Assembly (NCBI GenBank): GCA_905182995.1
Contig: CAJJDP010000103.1
Location: 186,001-250,000, forward strand
Reading direction: 5' to 3'
Length of the DNA stretch: 64,000 nucleotides
Source: Paramecium octaurelia
Taxonomy: Eukaryota; Ciliophora; Oligohymenophorea; Peniculida; Parameciidae
A model generated the notes under the pieces. The model saw nothing but the letters and a program-made list of their open reading frames with translations. It was not told the origin of the DNA and made no database searches. Within the stretch, counting starts at the first letter, position 1. Each line of letters opens with the position of its first letter. Shown in pieces: positions 1 to 12,900 of the stretch. Position numbers and translations under genes: made by a program.

Positions 1-458
1 AAATTTTTAGCTGGCAGTTACGCAGGAATTTCTAGTGAGTCTTCAAAATTAATTTCTTCATCTGTTCTAAATACTATGTGTTCATGCTATCCTGTGAAGG
101 GCTCTCTTAGAGTTTCAGCTCTTTAGGCGAATTCTTCATTATATTTTGGTAATTCAGCAAAATGATAATTATTGGAACTTATTAATAAATAGATGGCTTG
201 TACCTCCAAAAGAATTTCTTCAATGGGAATTCATACTGTCCTTTGTATTGAATTCCAAGGGCTATGTAATAATCTTTTTCTACTCCTTCAACCCTACCCC
301 AAAATAGGACTTCGTCAAAAACATAATGTTCTTGTATTTTGAGTATTGCTAATTGTAATCTCATTCTGTTTGTATGAATAAATTGAATACCTCTCCTCAA
401 GATTAAGTGTCTATCCTATTTGTTACACAAATTTCAAATCATTAAATGAGATATTCAT
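1..458 (-). CDS. RSPH9: radial spoke head protein 9 homolog (partial, C-terminus outside window)
   Basis: RSPH9 is part of the radial spoke head of motile cilia, which relays signals from the central pair to the dyneins. The start ATG is at 456-458. A 25-nt intron (366-390, GTATTC...ACAG) restores the frame, after which the protein reads VFDEVLFWGRVEGVEKDYYI, matching the RSPH9 FWGR...DYYIA signature, followed by a FPLKKFFW-like stretch as in the family. About 144 codons are present before the window edge, roughly half of a typical RSPH9. TAA and TAG codons downstream are glutamines. Motif and intron fit make the call firm; the missing part cannot be judged. Confidence 0.88.
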
Positions 459-992
459 TATATTAATTAATACTTGAATTAAAGAAAGAGAATTTTAGAA
501 ATTCAATACAAACATTCGCTACAGAGGAGATCCTCTAAAAAGTATAACAAATGATGAGAACAAATCACTAATTGAAGTTCAATCACTTTTTTGTATAGCA
601 TAATTATATCTATTACATGAATTAGAATTGACCAATTCAGAAATTATCCATAGTTAGTATATAAACTCTTTCTACAATTCTATTAATATTAAGCATAGTA
701 CGATTATTATTTACCTGAAATGTTTAAATACTGTTCCCTAATTTTATGCAAATGATGAAAACACAGTCAGGCTCATAAGGGTCATTTTATGGAATTAACC
801 TGCTTAAATAGTAGATAGGTGCCCGGACCATTTCAAAAAAAATTAAGGATACTAATCTAGGGTAATTATAATTAGTATAAAACTAAGATCCTTAAATGAA
901 ATTAAAAATAGGATTTTTTGTGTCAACATACATCATAAATTGCAATCGGTATTTTATTGATAATTAATCAATAATGAAGTTAGAGAATTCTA
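459..992. other. intergenic region between divergent genes
   Basis: This AT-rich 0.53 kb separates the divergent RSPH9 and MORN genes. No ORF with convincing residue composition or intron-compatible frame was seen. It presumably holds both promoters, but no specific site could be named. Confidence 0.5.
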
Positions 993-3292
993 ATGGTAAA
1001 TTTCTTGATGGAAATCTCTAAACAGGAATCAGCGGAGAGACCTTAGTAAGCTGTGCTCTATTTACCTATGAATGAGAAGTAAAAATTTAAGAAGCTTTAA
1101 GGATTCAAACATTCTGAAAAACTCTCTAAATATTATATTATCTATTTAGCATCCAGTTTGTATTTAATCCATAATTGATAGTTATAATTTAATTTATCAT
1201 TAATGTCTAGATAAGAATTTAAAAATTGCTCATCCTAGCAATCAGCGTCATCATTTCGATAAGAATCAGAATATTCCATATACCATAAAGTAGTTTTAGG
1301 AGATGGTGTATTTTATAAATGAATTTTTAGATTCCATCTATCAGGGAGAATGGCAGAATAATTTGAGACATGGCAAAGGAATTTAAATATATCCCAATGG
1401 TAATTTAGCAAATCTAAAAAAGGAATTATTTTTGAAGGAATTTGGGATGTTCATAAAATAGTTGGAAAAGTTATTAAGATCGATGGTGAGATAATAGACT
1501 GTGTTATTGAGAATAATTAAATTGTTTAGAGTTCAAAAATAATCCCGCAAGAAGACTCAGAGCATCTACTAAATGAATAACTAAGGAAAATTTACACATC
1601 AGAAATAATCGCATAACTAATAAAAAACAATAATAACTTTTAATAAATCATTTCAGATGGAATTGAATATTAGGGTCAAATACTAAATGAAATGAAGCAT
1701 GGTTTGGGAGTTGCCAAATTTTTAGATGGTATTAAAGATTGCTAAACAACATTAGGTTCTGTTTATGAAGGTCAATGGAAAGAAAATAAATAGCATGGAT
1801 ATGGAAGGAAAACCTATCAGAATGGGGACACCTATAGTGGATATTGGTACGAAGGAGAAATATATGGCTACGGAGAATACCATTATCAGTAAGGAGCCAC
1901 TTATGTTGGATATTGGAAAAATGGTTTAAAACATATCTATGGAAAGGAATCCTGGGTTGACGGAGCCTCATATGAGGGAGAATATTATGAAGAAAAGAAG
2001 AATGGGAAAGGTAAGCTCATTTTCCAAGATGGATCCATTTATGAAGGGGAATTTGAGATGGATGACATACATGGATATGGACAATATCATTGGATAGATG
2101 GAAGACAATATGTCGGAGATTGGGTATATAACAAGATGTGGGGCATAGGCAAGACAACTTGGGCTGATGGTCGATCCTATGAAGGAGGGTAATTGCATTG
2201 AATTATGATAGTTATATGGATGATAAAAAATAAGGATTAGGAACATTTAGTTGGAATGACGGTAGGAAATACATTGGAGAATGGAAATAGGGAAAATAAC
2301 ATGGCATTGGGTTGTACTAGGCTCCTTCTGGCGAATATAGATATGCAGAGTGGGCGGAAGGGAAGAGAGTCAAGTGGTTGGACATAAAGGAGGATAAGGA
2401 AATAATTGATAATTTCTTGCATAAGAATACTGAGATTGAACAAAAAAACGGATCATTTTACAATAGTCATATATCAGATTCATCTATGAACGGAAGCGAT
2501 AGATCTCCTGGCAAAAAGGTGTATTAGTTAACATTGTCAGATAGTAAATATTAAGCGAATGATTAGAGAGTATTTACATAGGAGAGTTGTTTAAGTAGAA
2601 GAGGGAAGGATGGGGCAAATTGATATGGAAAGATGGTAAATTAATGAATGATAAAATTATTTAGGATCAATTTATGATGGAGAGTGGAAAGATGATGAAT
2701 GTAATGGATTTGGAAGATATATTAGTTGCGAAGGTGATGTGTATGAAGGAGAATGGAAACATGATAAGGCTAATGGAAATGGTATATTTACCAACAGCGA
2801 TGGTGTTATTTATGAGGGACATTGGAAGAATGATAAATAAAATGGATATGGCAAATAAAAATGGCCTGATGGGCTCTATTATGAAGGTTAATATCTTGAT
2901 GGGAAGAAATAAGGATTTGGTAAGATGATATATCCTGATGGGTCCTATTATCAAGGAACTTTTGTGAATAACTAAATAGATGGAGAGGGCTTACAAGTAA
3001 ATATAGATGGAACTAGATATGAAGGCTCTTTTAAAAATGGGGTAAAACATGGAAGAGGAACTCTGATAAGTCCAGATGGAAACATATTTATTGGAAAGTA
3101 AAATGAAAATTATGTAAGTTTAGTTTTGAGTTAGACAAATAAGTTGGAGAAGGAAGGGTGGAATACCATAATGGTAAATTATTTTTGGGAGAATGGGTGA
3201 ATGGGTAGCGTCATGGTAAAGGAAAGTATATCTACAAGGATGGCAGAGTCGTCGATTGCATGTGGTATAAAGGAATGAGGATAGAAAAATGA
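993..3292 (+). CDS. large MORN-repeat protein (717 aa)
   Basis: MORN repeats (YEGEWxxxxxxGxGxxxxxDG) usually tether proteins to membranes, phospholipid or the cytoskeleton; the exact role here is unknown. I count about 20 repeats from roughly residue 115 to the end, with a short non-MORN spacer around residues 450-500. The N-terminal ~110 residues are Lys/Gln-rich and not recognised. Six introns are needed: 1160-1181, 1400-1422, 2189-2211, 2544-2566, 2636-2664 and 3098-3123 (22-29 nt). Each restores the MORN register exactly and the spliced length is divisible by three. The start at 993 is the first ATG after an in-frame TGA. A start at 1072 without the first intron is less likely. Confidence 0.85.
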
Positions 3293-3347
3293 TAATATAT
3301 ATTACACAAGTTTTGCTACTCAAAAAAGATTTGTATTAATATTTAAT

Positions 3348-4320
3348 ATGGCCACCAGAAGAAAGTATTTAAGACTTGTTGTCGAGGACTAAAAGCCAGA
3401 ATTGAATGTGATTCGAGTTGCTAATAAAGCTTAATTGTCAACTCAAGTTAGAAAAGCCTTATGGCTCCTTCAAGGCACTCGCAAGGAGGATCAACCCCCT
3501 AATCTAGATACAATCTTTATCACAGCCATTGAGAACGCCATCTCCAAAGCAGTTGTTATTGCAGAAGTTGTTAGAAGAAGAGTTGCTGGACTATATTAAA
3601 TAAATAAAATCTAGTCAGTCTAGATTAGTGAAGAATATGAACCATTAGAAGAAGGATTAGTCAAAGTCAAACTCACTAAAAATTTGGCTTCTCTCCAAAT
3701 CAAACTAACCAAAACACCAACCGAATAAGACAGAAAAGAGCCTGGATTCCTTGTATATATATTTTTTTTATAATTAGGAACCATTGCCTGCTGATCAAAT
3801 TCAACCACCCAGAGAAAGAACTGACAGATAAAGAAGTGGAAGTTCAAAACCAAGAAATGATAGCTAAAGAAATTATAGAGACAGAAGAGACGACAGAGAT
3901 AGAAGAGATAATAGAGACAGAAGAGATAATAGAGATAACAGAGATAATAACGATAACAGAAGAGATAATAGAGACAATAGAGATAGAAGAGATAACAGGG
4001 ATAATAGAGATGGCAGAGATAATAGAGATAATAGAAGAGATAATAGAGATAATAGAGACAATAGAAGAGATAATAGAGATAATAGAGACAATAGAGACAA
4101 TAGAAGAGATAATAGAGATGGCAGAGATAATAGAGACAATAGAGACAATAGAAGAGATATTAGAGATAATAGAGACAGAAGAGATAATAGAGACAACAGA
4201 GATAACAGAGATAATTAAAGAGAAGAGAGAAGAAATAACAATACATAAAATGAAGCTAATAATGAAAGACCAACAACCCAAAAAAGTAGAGGAGCTCCAA
4301 GAACTTAATAATAAGAGTGA
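3348..4320 (+). CDS. Alba-domain nucleic-acid-binding protein with Arg-Asp-Asn repeat tail (315 aa)
   Basis: Residues 1 to ~120 form an Alba fold: an N-terminal strand, then ITAIENAISKAVVIAEVVRR, matching the Alba helix-strand core that binds RNA or DNA in protist Mdp2/Rpp25-type and translational-control proteins. One 25-nt intron (3753-3777) lies after the domain. Residues ~165-285 are an almost uninterrupted run of R-D-N, R-D-R and R-R-D-N units, a charged low-complexity tail comparable to the RGG tails of other Alba proteins. The stop is TGA at 4318. The frame across the intron and the final length are consistent. Antisense ORFs over the repeat are shadows. The domain call is firm; targets are unknown. 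Confidence 0.88.
3880..4218 (+). repeat. coding minisatellite of AGAGATAAT-type 9-mers
   Basis: Near-tandem 9- and 6-base units (AGAGATAAT, AGAGACAAT, AGAAGAGAT, AGAGATGGC) fill about 340 bp inside the Alba gene and encode RDN/RDG/RRDN. All changes stay in frame. Confidence 0.85.
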
Positions 4321-4477
4321 GTATTAGCAATATAGAAGAAAATATAAAGATTTAAATGTTATCTATATTTCTTTTCCAATTAAATATGATTTCGATTCTC
4401 TTTGAAATTCTATATCAATTTTTCACTTTTTAAGTCAACTAAGAATTTGAATTCATTTTTCATTTCTTACTCAATAG

Positions 4478-4963
4478 TCATTAATTTGAATAATGCATAC
4501 TAACCCTAAGAAAAATTAAATGGATAATTATCAAAAGTTTGAATTCTTTAACTCCTATCAAATTTTGTTATTCTAAATTTTTAAATTATTATTACTTCCC
4601 TTTTTCTGTCTTTAATATAATCCCTTTTATATTCAAATATTCTAAATTAAAATTCCCCTGGCTTAAATAAAGTTTTTCCTCAACAGAAACCACAATTTCC
4701 TTCATTTCAATTTTCTCCTTTTAATAAGTTGGATTATGGCTTTATTCAACTATAGGGAAGCTTTATTCTTAAAAGCATTCTGATTTTATAAGATCTAGTG
4801 TTTTTCAATTCAATTCTATTTTATATTTCTATTATAATTAAGATTTTTGTATTAAAATCAATAACAATTATTTTAACTAAGTTCCCTCTTCCTCAATTAT
4901 TTATACTTGTTACTTTTTGTGTCTATTAAATAAGTACTCATCACTTGGGCATTCCTGTAGCAT
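4478..4963 (-). pseudogene. decayed or interrupted ORF, unknown product
   Basis: One frame of 162 codons begins at the ATG at 4961-4963 and has protein-like composition throughout (for example MKEIVVSVEEKLYLSQGN and NQSFPIVEQSHNPTYQKEK), but an in-frame TGA at 4805-4807 splits it. No GT...AG pair of normal ciliate size removes this TGA. The simplest reading is a gene with a nonsense mutation. Readthrough or a mis-modelled intron remain possible. The family is not recognised. Confidence 0.35.
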
Positions 4964-5284
4964 TCTCGAAAACAATATTCAATAATTAGATAATTATTGA
5001 TAATTTGTTATGTATGTATTTATCATTATAGCTTTTTTAGAAGTTGAGAATAACTGAAATATGGGAGAAAGCTTGCTTATTTGTCGACTTGATTATATTT
5101 TTATTAACTGAATAAATTTACATAAATTGAATAAATTTGTAATTACTTCAATAATTAAAAAATTAAATATTTATATATTTTATAAATCAAAAGCAGACTC
5201 AATCAATTATTTTTATCAAAATGTGAATGAGTAAAAATTTGTAAATGTTCTCTATATTCATAATTTGCCCACTAAATTTAAAGA

Positions 5285-5545
5285 ATGAAAGGAAGGTTGT
5301 TCTAAATTAAGAATATACGCGTAAGGATTTACAGCAAATTATTCAATTAATTTATTACTTTAAAATGGAATGCTTTTCCAATTTCTTGTATTTTCTCATT
5401 AGGAAAGGATGAATAGTTGATTACAATAAGGGAAGAAGTTAAAACACTAAATAGGATGTTATATTAATGTCAATTTGAAAGTAGTAATTTCGATTTAACT
5501 AATCTGTAGACTGGTTAAGGAAGGAAATTACATAATTTCTGTTGA
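5285..5545 (+). CDS. possible small protein (86 aa), unsupported by homology
   Basis: This intron-free ORF uses TAA/TAG as Gln and has mixed charged and polar composition. In AT-rich DNA with TGA as the only stop, an ORF of this length can arise by chance, so the call is weak. No domain is recognised. The rest of 4964-5710 shows nothing I can support. Confidence 0.2.
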
Positions 5546-5710
5546 ACATTTTAAGTCCTCTTATTGAATTGTGATTACAAAAAAATTAAAAGATACTTAA
5601 AAGTTCGAGAACTTTATTCTTATTATTTATAAATTAATGTGAAAAAATTTGTTTACAAATGGATTGAAATCCATCTTCGAAAACCATTTTTGAAATAAAA
5701 TTTGTTAATC

Positions 5711-6057
5711 TCACACCTTCTTTATCTCTTGTATCGTGTGATCAGTAGCCTTTATGATTTCCCCAGCTAATTTTGATATTAAGCTGAATGATCTGTTAGA
5801 ATTTGTGATTGTTGTGAACCCACACCTCTGGTTGGACTTGTATTAGACATTTTGTAGGATAACATTGCACCTATGTTGACTGATAACGGTTTTGGCAGCG
5901 GCATAGTTGATTTTAAGGTGTTTAGCAGCCTAAATTTAGAATTAAATAATACATGCTTTATTTTTATTCCCTGATGGAACACTAACTTAACAAGGTTCTA
6001 TCTCTTTATTTTTGAAACTTTTTCATAAGGCCTTTTGGTGGAAGAATCTTTTTTCAT
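5711..6057 (-). CDS. small helix-turn-helix DNA-binding protein (107 aa)
   Basis: After a Lys-rich start the protein reads YEKVSKIKRQNLVKLVFHQG and then AAKHLKINYAAAKTVI, a typical homeodomain-like/transposase-type HTH in which the second helix selects DNA. A 23-nt intron (5930-5952) is needed; without it the HTH breaks. Small HTH proteins of this kind occur as a family in Paramecium. The C-terminal half carries no known motif. It probably acts in the nucleus. Spliced length is divisible by three. Confidence 0.6.
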
Positions 6058-6543
6058 TAAAATTTTAGATTTAAATTTATTACAATTTTTAGCTAATGGC
6101 CATAAGGGTTTTAGTGATACAATTATAAATCATATTACGCATGATATGAAAAAATATATTTTGGATCAATTAGAAATATTTTTAGAATTAATAATTATTA
6201 TATTGAGTTTAAACATAAATTTATTTTGTTCCTAAATAAAAGAAGTATGTATTTTATAATAATATATGATTAATATGATTATTAATAATAAATATCCCAA
6301 ACAAATTAAACAAATAGTTCGTTGAAAAATTTCACACACTCAATTTATATTGTTTTTAAATTTTAGACATTATTTGAAAATTCCAATGAACAATTTTGAA
6401 CTACAACTCTTCTAAGTGTGGTTTCATTGGATGAAGAGAAAAGAGTCATTCATATATTTCAAGCCAATTAGTTACATTTGAGTTACAAAGCAATTAGTTA
6501 AATTTTATATATATTTATATTAAAAGAATATAATAATAATATA

Positions 6544-8614
6544 ATGAATATACTAGTATTAATATTCTTTGGAGTGAGTTATGCCAATACGCCAGTAAAG
6601 GAGTATGGATAATGTTTGGATGAAACCTTGGCCTAATCTCCAATATAGTTAAAGCCACCATTTGGACATATTGGTTGATTTATGTAATTAATAAAGCTAG
6701 AACTAACATTGGAATTTGAGTTTTTGGAGGCTCGAGATTTATCGATAAAGCATACAGGATATGAATTGGTGTGTTAGGGAGCATTCGGTTTTGTGAAGCA
6801 CAATAATAAAATATTTAATGCCTATCAAGTAAAATTTAAATCTCCATCAGAACACTCATTGTCAGAAAACGATTATTTTTATCCAATAGAAATGCAAATA
6901 TTTTTAATATCATAATAAAAGTTTAGAATAGGTTTCAGTGTTTTCTTTCGTCTAAACAAAGATCACACTGAAAATGCTTTATTAGCAAAGTTCGGATTTG
7001 GTAAGAACATAATCAAGGAACTGCAGCCAGGAGATTTTTATGTAGTTCCCGAAGCTATAGATTTGGGAGTATTATTTGATGAGACAGGTATAAAGTCTTA
7101 TAATTTGTTCAATTAGATAAATTTCTAGTTTATCAAGGAAGTGATACATTTCCTCCGTGTGGTTAGATGGTCTGGTTGACATTGTTTAAGATATATGATA
7201 TGTCTTCGAATCAAGCTATCGACTTTCCAGAACTCCTATTATATTCGGTTAGGGAATAAAAGGAGATGAAGCGACCAATTTATGCGAATTTCGATCCAGC
7301 ATTGTTTATTATTACAGATGGGGAAATGAATACCAAATAGGATCTGAAAACTTAAAGGACTAGGAATCAAGTTGACAAAAAGGTATGTGTAACAATTCCA
7401 AATAGCTTGTAAAAGATAATTTTTATATTTATGGAGCAAGTGAAGGATTGGAATTAGATGGATTTGTATTTACTGCCTCAGGATAGTCAGGAGGGAAGAT
7501 TGTAAGAACAGAGGATTTCTTTATAATCAAGTTGAAGCCAGAAGCAAAGGATGTTTAGGAAGATGCAAAAGAAATAGAGTAGTAACCAATAGATTCTTAA
7601 TCTCAATAAGAATAGACAGAAAATAGCAACATTGAATAACCCATTGATGTTTAAGAAAATAGTATTCCTGAAGATTTTGAAGAGACAGATCCTTACAATA
7701 AGGATGAGAGTAAGGAACCTCAAGAATTAAATGGTCAAGATAATACAAAAGAGGGTGGAGACGCTGATAGAAAAAGTAAATTGGACATGCATTCCAGAAT
7801 TAAGGAAAGACAGGCAAGTAAGAGCAAGGACAAGATCAATGAATATAATGAAAATTAAATAAAGGAAAAGCAAGAATAATAAAAATTAGAAGAATAACAA
7901 GAGGAAGGGGATATCATTTCAGAAATGGATCAATTCAAAAATTGGCCCAGATTATGCCAGACAGGAAAGTCATAATCTCCCATCATACTCGATTTAAGGA
8001 ATCTTCTGAAATAACCAATTAAAGAACCTATATTATCATATTATGTAGTACCAAAAGAACTCTATTTGAGCAATGATGGATATCAACTAAAATTGATTAG
8101 TGATCCTGGAGGTTTTGGAGCTTTGAGTTGGAATGGGAAAATATATCAGGCTCTTGAGTTGAACTTTCACACCCCTTCCGAACATACAATTGGAGAAAAC
8201 TAATTTAGAATGAATTGCGAAATCTAAATCATGCATAAATCAATTGATGGAGACATTCTCTATTTAGTCCTCTTCTTACATAACACTTACCCTAATGAGA
8301 GTAATGAATTTTTAGAATAAATTGGGTTACCATCTTCTAAGAGTATAAATTACAGAGCTGTTGAAAAAGGAGAATTAATTCAAATTAGTAAGGAAATCAA
8401 ACTCGCTGATTTGGTAAGAGATGTTTCTGAATTTGTCTACTATACTGGATCTCTGACAGTGCCTCCTTGTGTTGAAAATATCCAATATGTCATTAGAAGG
8501 AGCAGATTGCCAATATCCCTAACCTAAATAGAAAATATGTAGCGTTTGATAGGGAAGAAGGAAAATTTTAGACCCATTCAAAATCTAAATGGCAGAAATT
8601 TATTTACGAATTGA
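6544..8614 (+). CDS. secreted tandem alpha-carbonic-anhydrase-related protein (663 aa)
   Basis: A signal peptide (MNILVLIFFGVSYA) is followed by two alpha-CA domains (~25-270 and ~440-660) joined by a Gln/Glu/Lys-rich linker. Both keep the fold signature PSEH and the late PPC motif. The zinc ligands are largely lost. In domain 1 the segment equivalent to HFHxPSEH reads KFKSPSEH and the third His position is Gln (IEMQIF). In domain 2 it reads NFHTPSEH with Gln at the third position (EIQIM). It should therefore not hydrate CO2 and resembles the CA-related proteins used for binding. Introns: 6674-6700, 7088-7116 and 7383-7405. Location is inferred to be secreted or in a secretory compartment. 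Confidence 0.85.
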
Positions 8615-8667
8615 ATGACAAGAATTATTAATTTTTATTTTACATAAATACAGATAGATATATATAT

Positions 8668-9963
8668 ATGTAGAGTTATCTGGGGCCTCCTGCCGTGACA
8701 ATTTCTGTTGGAAAATAAATTTGTCTTAATAAAGATTGTAATGCGCCGTTCAATATGACGAAAACTGATAATCATGCTTAACATAAAATGGATGTGGTCT
8801 ATATATAGGATATAGTTATAAGGTTACACTCTAAGAATCAAAAGATTAAAGAGGAACTTGGAGAAATTTAAAGGAACTTATTAAAAAGGATTGAAAGTAA
8901 TGATAATGCTATTGAGGCATTGAGGAGAGAAGACTAAACTTAAATCTTGTCACATTTGAAAAATTTAAGATAACAATCTGAATCATTAGATCCGCAATTA
9001 ATTGAGAGAAATAACTTAGATTTTTATGACGATTTATTTTTCAGTAATAAAATATATATATCTGTTTAGGTTCCAGATAATAAAGAAAATTTGAAAAATT
9101 AATTGAACCTTCCGAAAAAGAAATCAAAGACTTATTTCAAAAACTAATATAGGATGACAATAATGTATTTACATAATGCTAAGTTTAATGTCCTCACCAC
9201 AATGCAGAAAGAGTAAATGCATTCAATTTATAAAAAAATGTTCCTAAAAATTAAAGATTACTATGTTAATAAGACAGACTGGATGTAGCTTAAAACTTTT
9301 AAGTATGCGAATAATAATTGAAGAGATATTGTGAATAAGAAAAGTATAGAAAATGCTTATTATAGACTCTTTGTAAAATTGTATAAGATGAAAGATTTCA
9401 TATTTTCATTACGATTTCAGGTGGATTGCATTACAAATAAAATTTTGACATAAATTTAAAACGCAATAAGCATACATTAGGATTTTTTCCTTCAAAACCA
9501 AAAGAATTTTAATGATTTATATCAATTAATTGAGCCGATTCCAAAAGAAACCTATGAAAATATTGCTGAGCTTTTATCAAAAATTGGATAGTAATTGCCT
9601 TTTAATGATACCTTCAAAACAACAATTGGTCAATTTGATAGAATTTTGAATATTTTTGAGTAATCAATAATTGATACTCAAAACAATTTTGGCGATTTTC
9701 TTAATAAATTAACTCCTAAAATAATAAAAATAACGGTGGAAGTAGTTTTTAAGAAAAATACACAAGTTTATCACTTAGAGGTTTAACCTGAAGGAAAATT
9801 ACAAGATTTATTCGATTTCATCAAAACGGAGGGTCAAATTGCCTAAACAATCAATTAAACAGTGATTAAAATTAATAATCGCGTTTTCAATCAATCTGAG
9901 TAATCTCCACACACTTATGTTCTAAAACACGAACAATATATAGAATTTTATGTCGATTAATGA
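8668..9963 (+). CDS. Cys-rich coiled-coil protein of unknown function (415 aa)
   Basis: Starts at ATG 8668, only 53 bp after the previous stop. The N-terminus has scattered Cys. Residues ~50-130 are charged and coiled-coil-like. A Cys/His stretch follows (CPHHNAERVNAF, then RLLCQQD and several further Cys), similar in layout to the putative zinc-binding N-terminal parts of the WD40 gene at 14871-16751 and the TPR gene at 23448-25406. The C-terminal ~60 residues look like a compact beta-rich domain. Introns at 9044-9069 (26 nt) and 9373-9394 (22 nt) join three frames cleanly. No enzyme motif is seen. Confidence 0.65.
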
Positions 9964-9997
9964 TTATTTTATTATTATATAAATTATGTATAAATTA

Positions 9998-12900
9998 TCA
10001 TGCCAACAATATTCTCTAATCATCTACTTTATTCTTATTCTTCTTCCAACAATTGAATGCTATAAATCCAATAAGGAATACACCAATAATAATTAATATG
10101 ATGGCCCAAACGGGGAAACCTTTTTTATCATCATCATTTTTAGGTTCAGGTTCTGGTGGAATTTGATTATCTTATGACATGGTTAAATTCAAAGTTAATT
10201 TTACATTATTGATAGAGTTTTGTAAAGTTAATTTAATAATTTCATTAGCTTATTAAGCAGAGGTGCAAATTTATTAAGATCGTTGTAATGTATAATGTTA
10301 TAGTTTGATTTCTTCATCCGTTGTTGCCAATAGATGTAATTGCCCATTAAAAGAGTAGACAAATGATTACAATTAATAGAAATGACCTGGGATCGCACTA
10401 GTAGGACCATTTAAATGAGCAATTGCTAGCTTAGGGTTTTATTTGCTGCTTGAACTTTCAAGATCAAATAAGAGTTGCTCAAATCTGTTATTCGCCCAAT
10501 AAACCAAAGACAAGATATTCTCATTTTAATATATGATAGGATAGAGGTTGAACATAAACCACCCTCCATACTGTTGATAAACGCCACTCAATGTGAAATA
10601 CTTGAGATCGCATAATTTACTGCTATAACAATCAAATTCATATTTAAATGAATATGTAGCAATATAATTGTATACAATAACTATTTCATTTTTTCTTACA
10701 ACAAATCCAATGCAAATCGCATTGCTAGTTACGTACAATTAATTTTTCTTTAGTGTATTAAAAACATCTGTAGGGATCTCCTTCTAATCTTTTGAGGTTC
10801 TAGAGATCTCTATATTATTAAAGTATACATTCCCTCTCACATCCACAGAAATAACAGTGTAAATATCATCGCGTAAATGTTGAAAATTAACAAAAAATGG
10901 CTATTTTGATAAAGTATATTGATTGTATTATTCAAATTCTGACAACTTAGTAGGATCTCCTTTTGTATCATATACAAATATAATTGAATTTGAATAAATG
11001 AAGTAGTTGGTTTTATGAAGGAAAACCTTATTAATATTATTTTCGAATTGTAATTCATCTTCTAAGTATTTACAGGTAGAATCTTTGCATTCTATGACCT
11101 TTAAGTAAATTTAAGCATCTTTATACACTTCTACATATATGTGCTGATCTTGAATAAGTAATAATTTGTTGATCAGATAGGATTTATCCAAATCAAATTG
11201 AACCTTACTCAAATCTGACTTCTTTATCAAGACAATTTTCTATTCCATCAATTAGACTATTGTATCTGAATTGAGTTCTTAGATATATGGGCTAAATTCA
11301 AAGGTTTCTGGCTACTTTGATAATGTTTTTACATATTTAATTTTTTAAGAACTTTCCGTCTGAGTGATATCAAATGCTTAGCCACTATACCAAGATTAAT
11401 CCAAATCAACACAATGAGTTTGAGCACCATCTGCTTTATATGTTAAATTCAATGAGCTTTTAGTCTAAAATATCGAAACTCCTCTATTTACTATTAGGGC
11501 TGGAATTTATTGGGTTACAACTATTTGAGCATCATTCTTAATTGAAACACTTAAGGTTATCTCTTTAGAGTACTCAACCTATTGATAATTGTCCTTTAAT
11601 TTAGATTAAACTAAGTTATCTCCTGAGATGTAGTAGTTTTATTGCACTTGCTTATTTGCAATCGTATTAGTAATAAAGCAATAATTATGTGTAATTGTGA
11701 ATTACGAAGCAGCAACAAAATCTATGCTTAAAAACATGGTATTTAAACTATTCTCATTCACTTTATAAACTAGTAGTTTTTATTACCCAGTTTTCTACCC
11801 AAGAATATAAAATAAGTTGTTTTAGAAATTAACTTGAATTTAGGATAACACTAGATTAGAATAATCGTTAATTTTTATTAATTTCTCCAAATAGATATTA
11901 TTAATATTTTAAAAATTAAACACATTAATGTTGTATTCCTCCTCATCCTTGATTTTAATGACTCTAGCAAAATGATTTTAAAAAATTATCAAATTCGTTT
12001 GATCATAATTATCATTGACTTCTGTGAACCAAATTAAAGTAAACTTTTCATATTGTAAGGAATAGACATTCAATTATTTATCTTACTCTATAAACAAAAT
12101 GTCTTTTTATGCTTAAGATGCATAAATCTTTCCCACTATATCTTATGTTAAGAATAAGGTTGCTTTATCTTCAGTAGATACCTTATATATCTTAACAGAT
12201 TGCTACAATTAGACGAATAAGTAAAAACTATCTGTTGCAATCGATATGGGATTGTTCTCGAAATTTATAGTTGTCAAGACATCAAATCTATTTTAATTGT
12301 AGTAGACACAATAGATTGTAACGGTAGAATCTTTCAATATTGCTAAGAAAATCGAATTATAATTAAACCACCAAAGTTATTTATCAGAATCTTGCAATGT
12401 TTCGAATTACCTCTTACTGAAAATTGATTAGCAATTAAATTTGAGAGAACCTATAATTTCACAGGTGAATCCACTTATTTATTTATTGCTGTGTTGTTAA
12501 ATAATTTAGATATATGGATTATTTAAATTTGATAAGGCTTTTCTATAAATAACATCGGAAGTATCCCCAACACCAAAGATTTCAATGGTCTAGAATTATT
12601 CTACTTTTAGATTGAGAATTTCATTATCTGAAAATTCATACTTTAGATTGGAACCTTAATAAATGGAACTCAACTTTACATCTAAATTGTCATAAAATAC
12701 ACTTCCTGCTATCAATGCTTAAGGTACTTAAGTTGAATATATCTATGTAGATTCAAAGCCAACAACCATATAATAAATATCAATAACGCAGCTATTTTAT
12801 TAAATAAGCTTTGTAATTTTATATTCTTTCTCAATTGGTAATTAACCAGATGAAAATTTTAATGAATAATCAGTACTTATGGCGTATCTGTAAAAGTTTT

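Noticed and set aside
3844..4281. Long antisense and alternative-frame ORFs (Leu/Ser-rich and Glu/Thr/Ile-rich) over the Alba repeat
   Set aside because: They arise from the 9-bp repeat; the sense frame continues an Alba domain and has a proper intron and stop.
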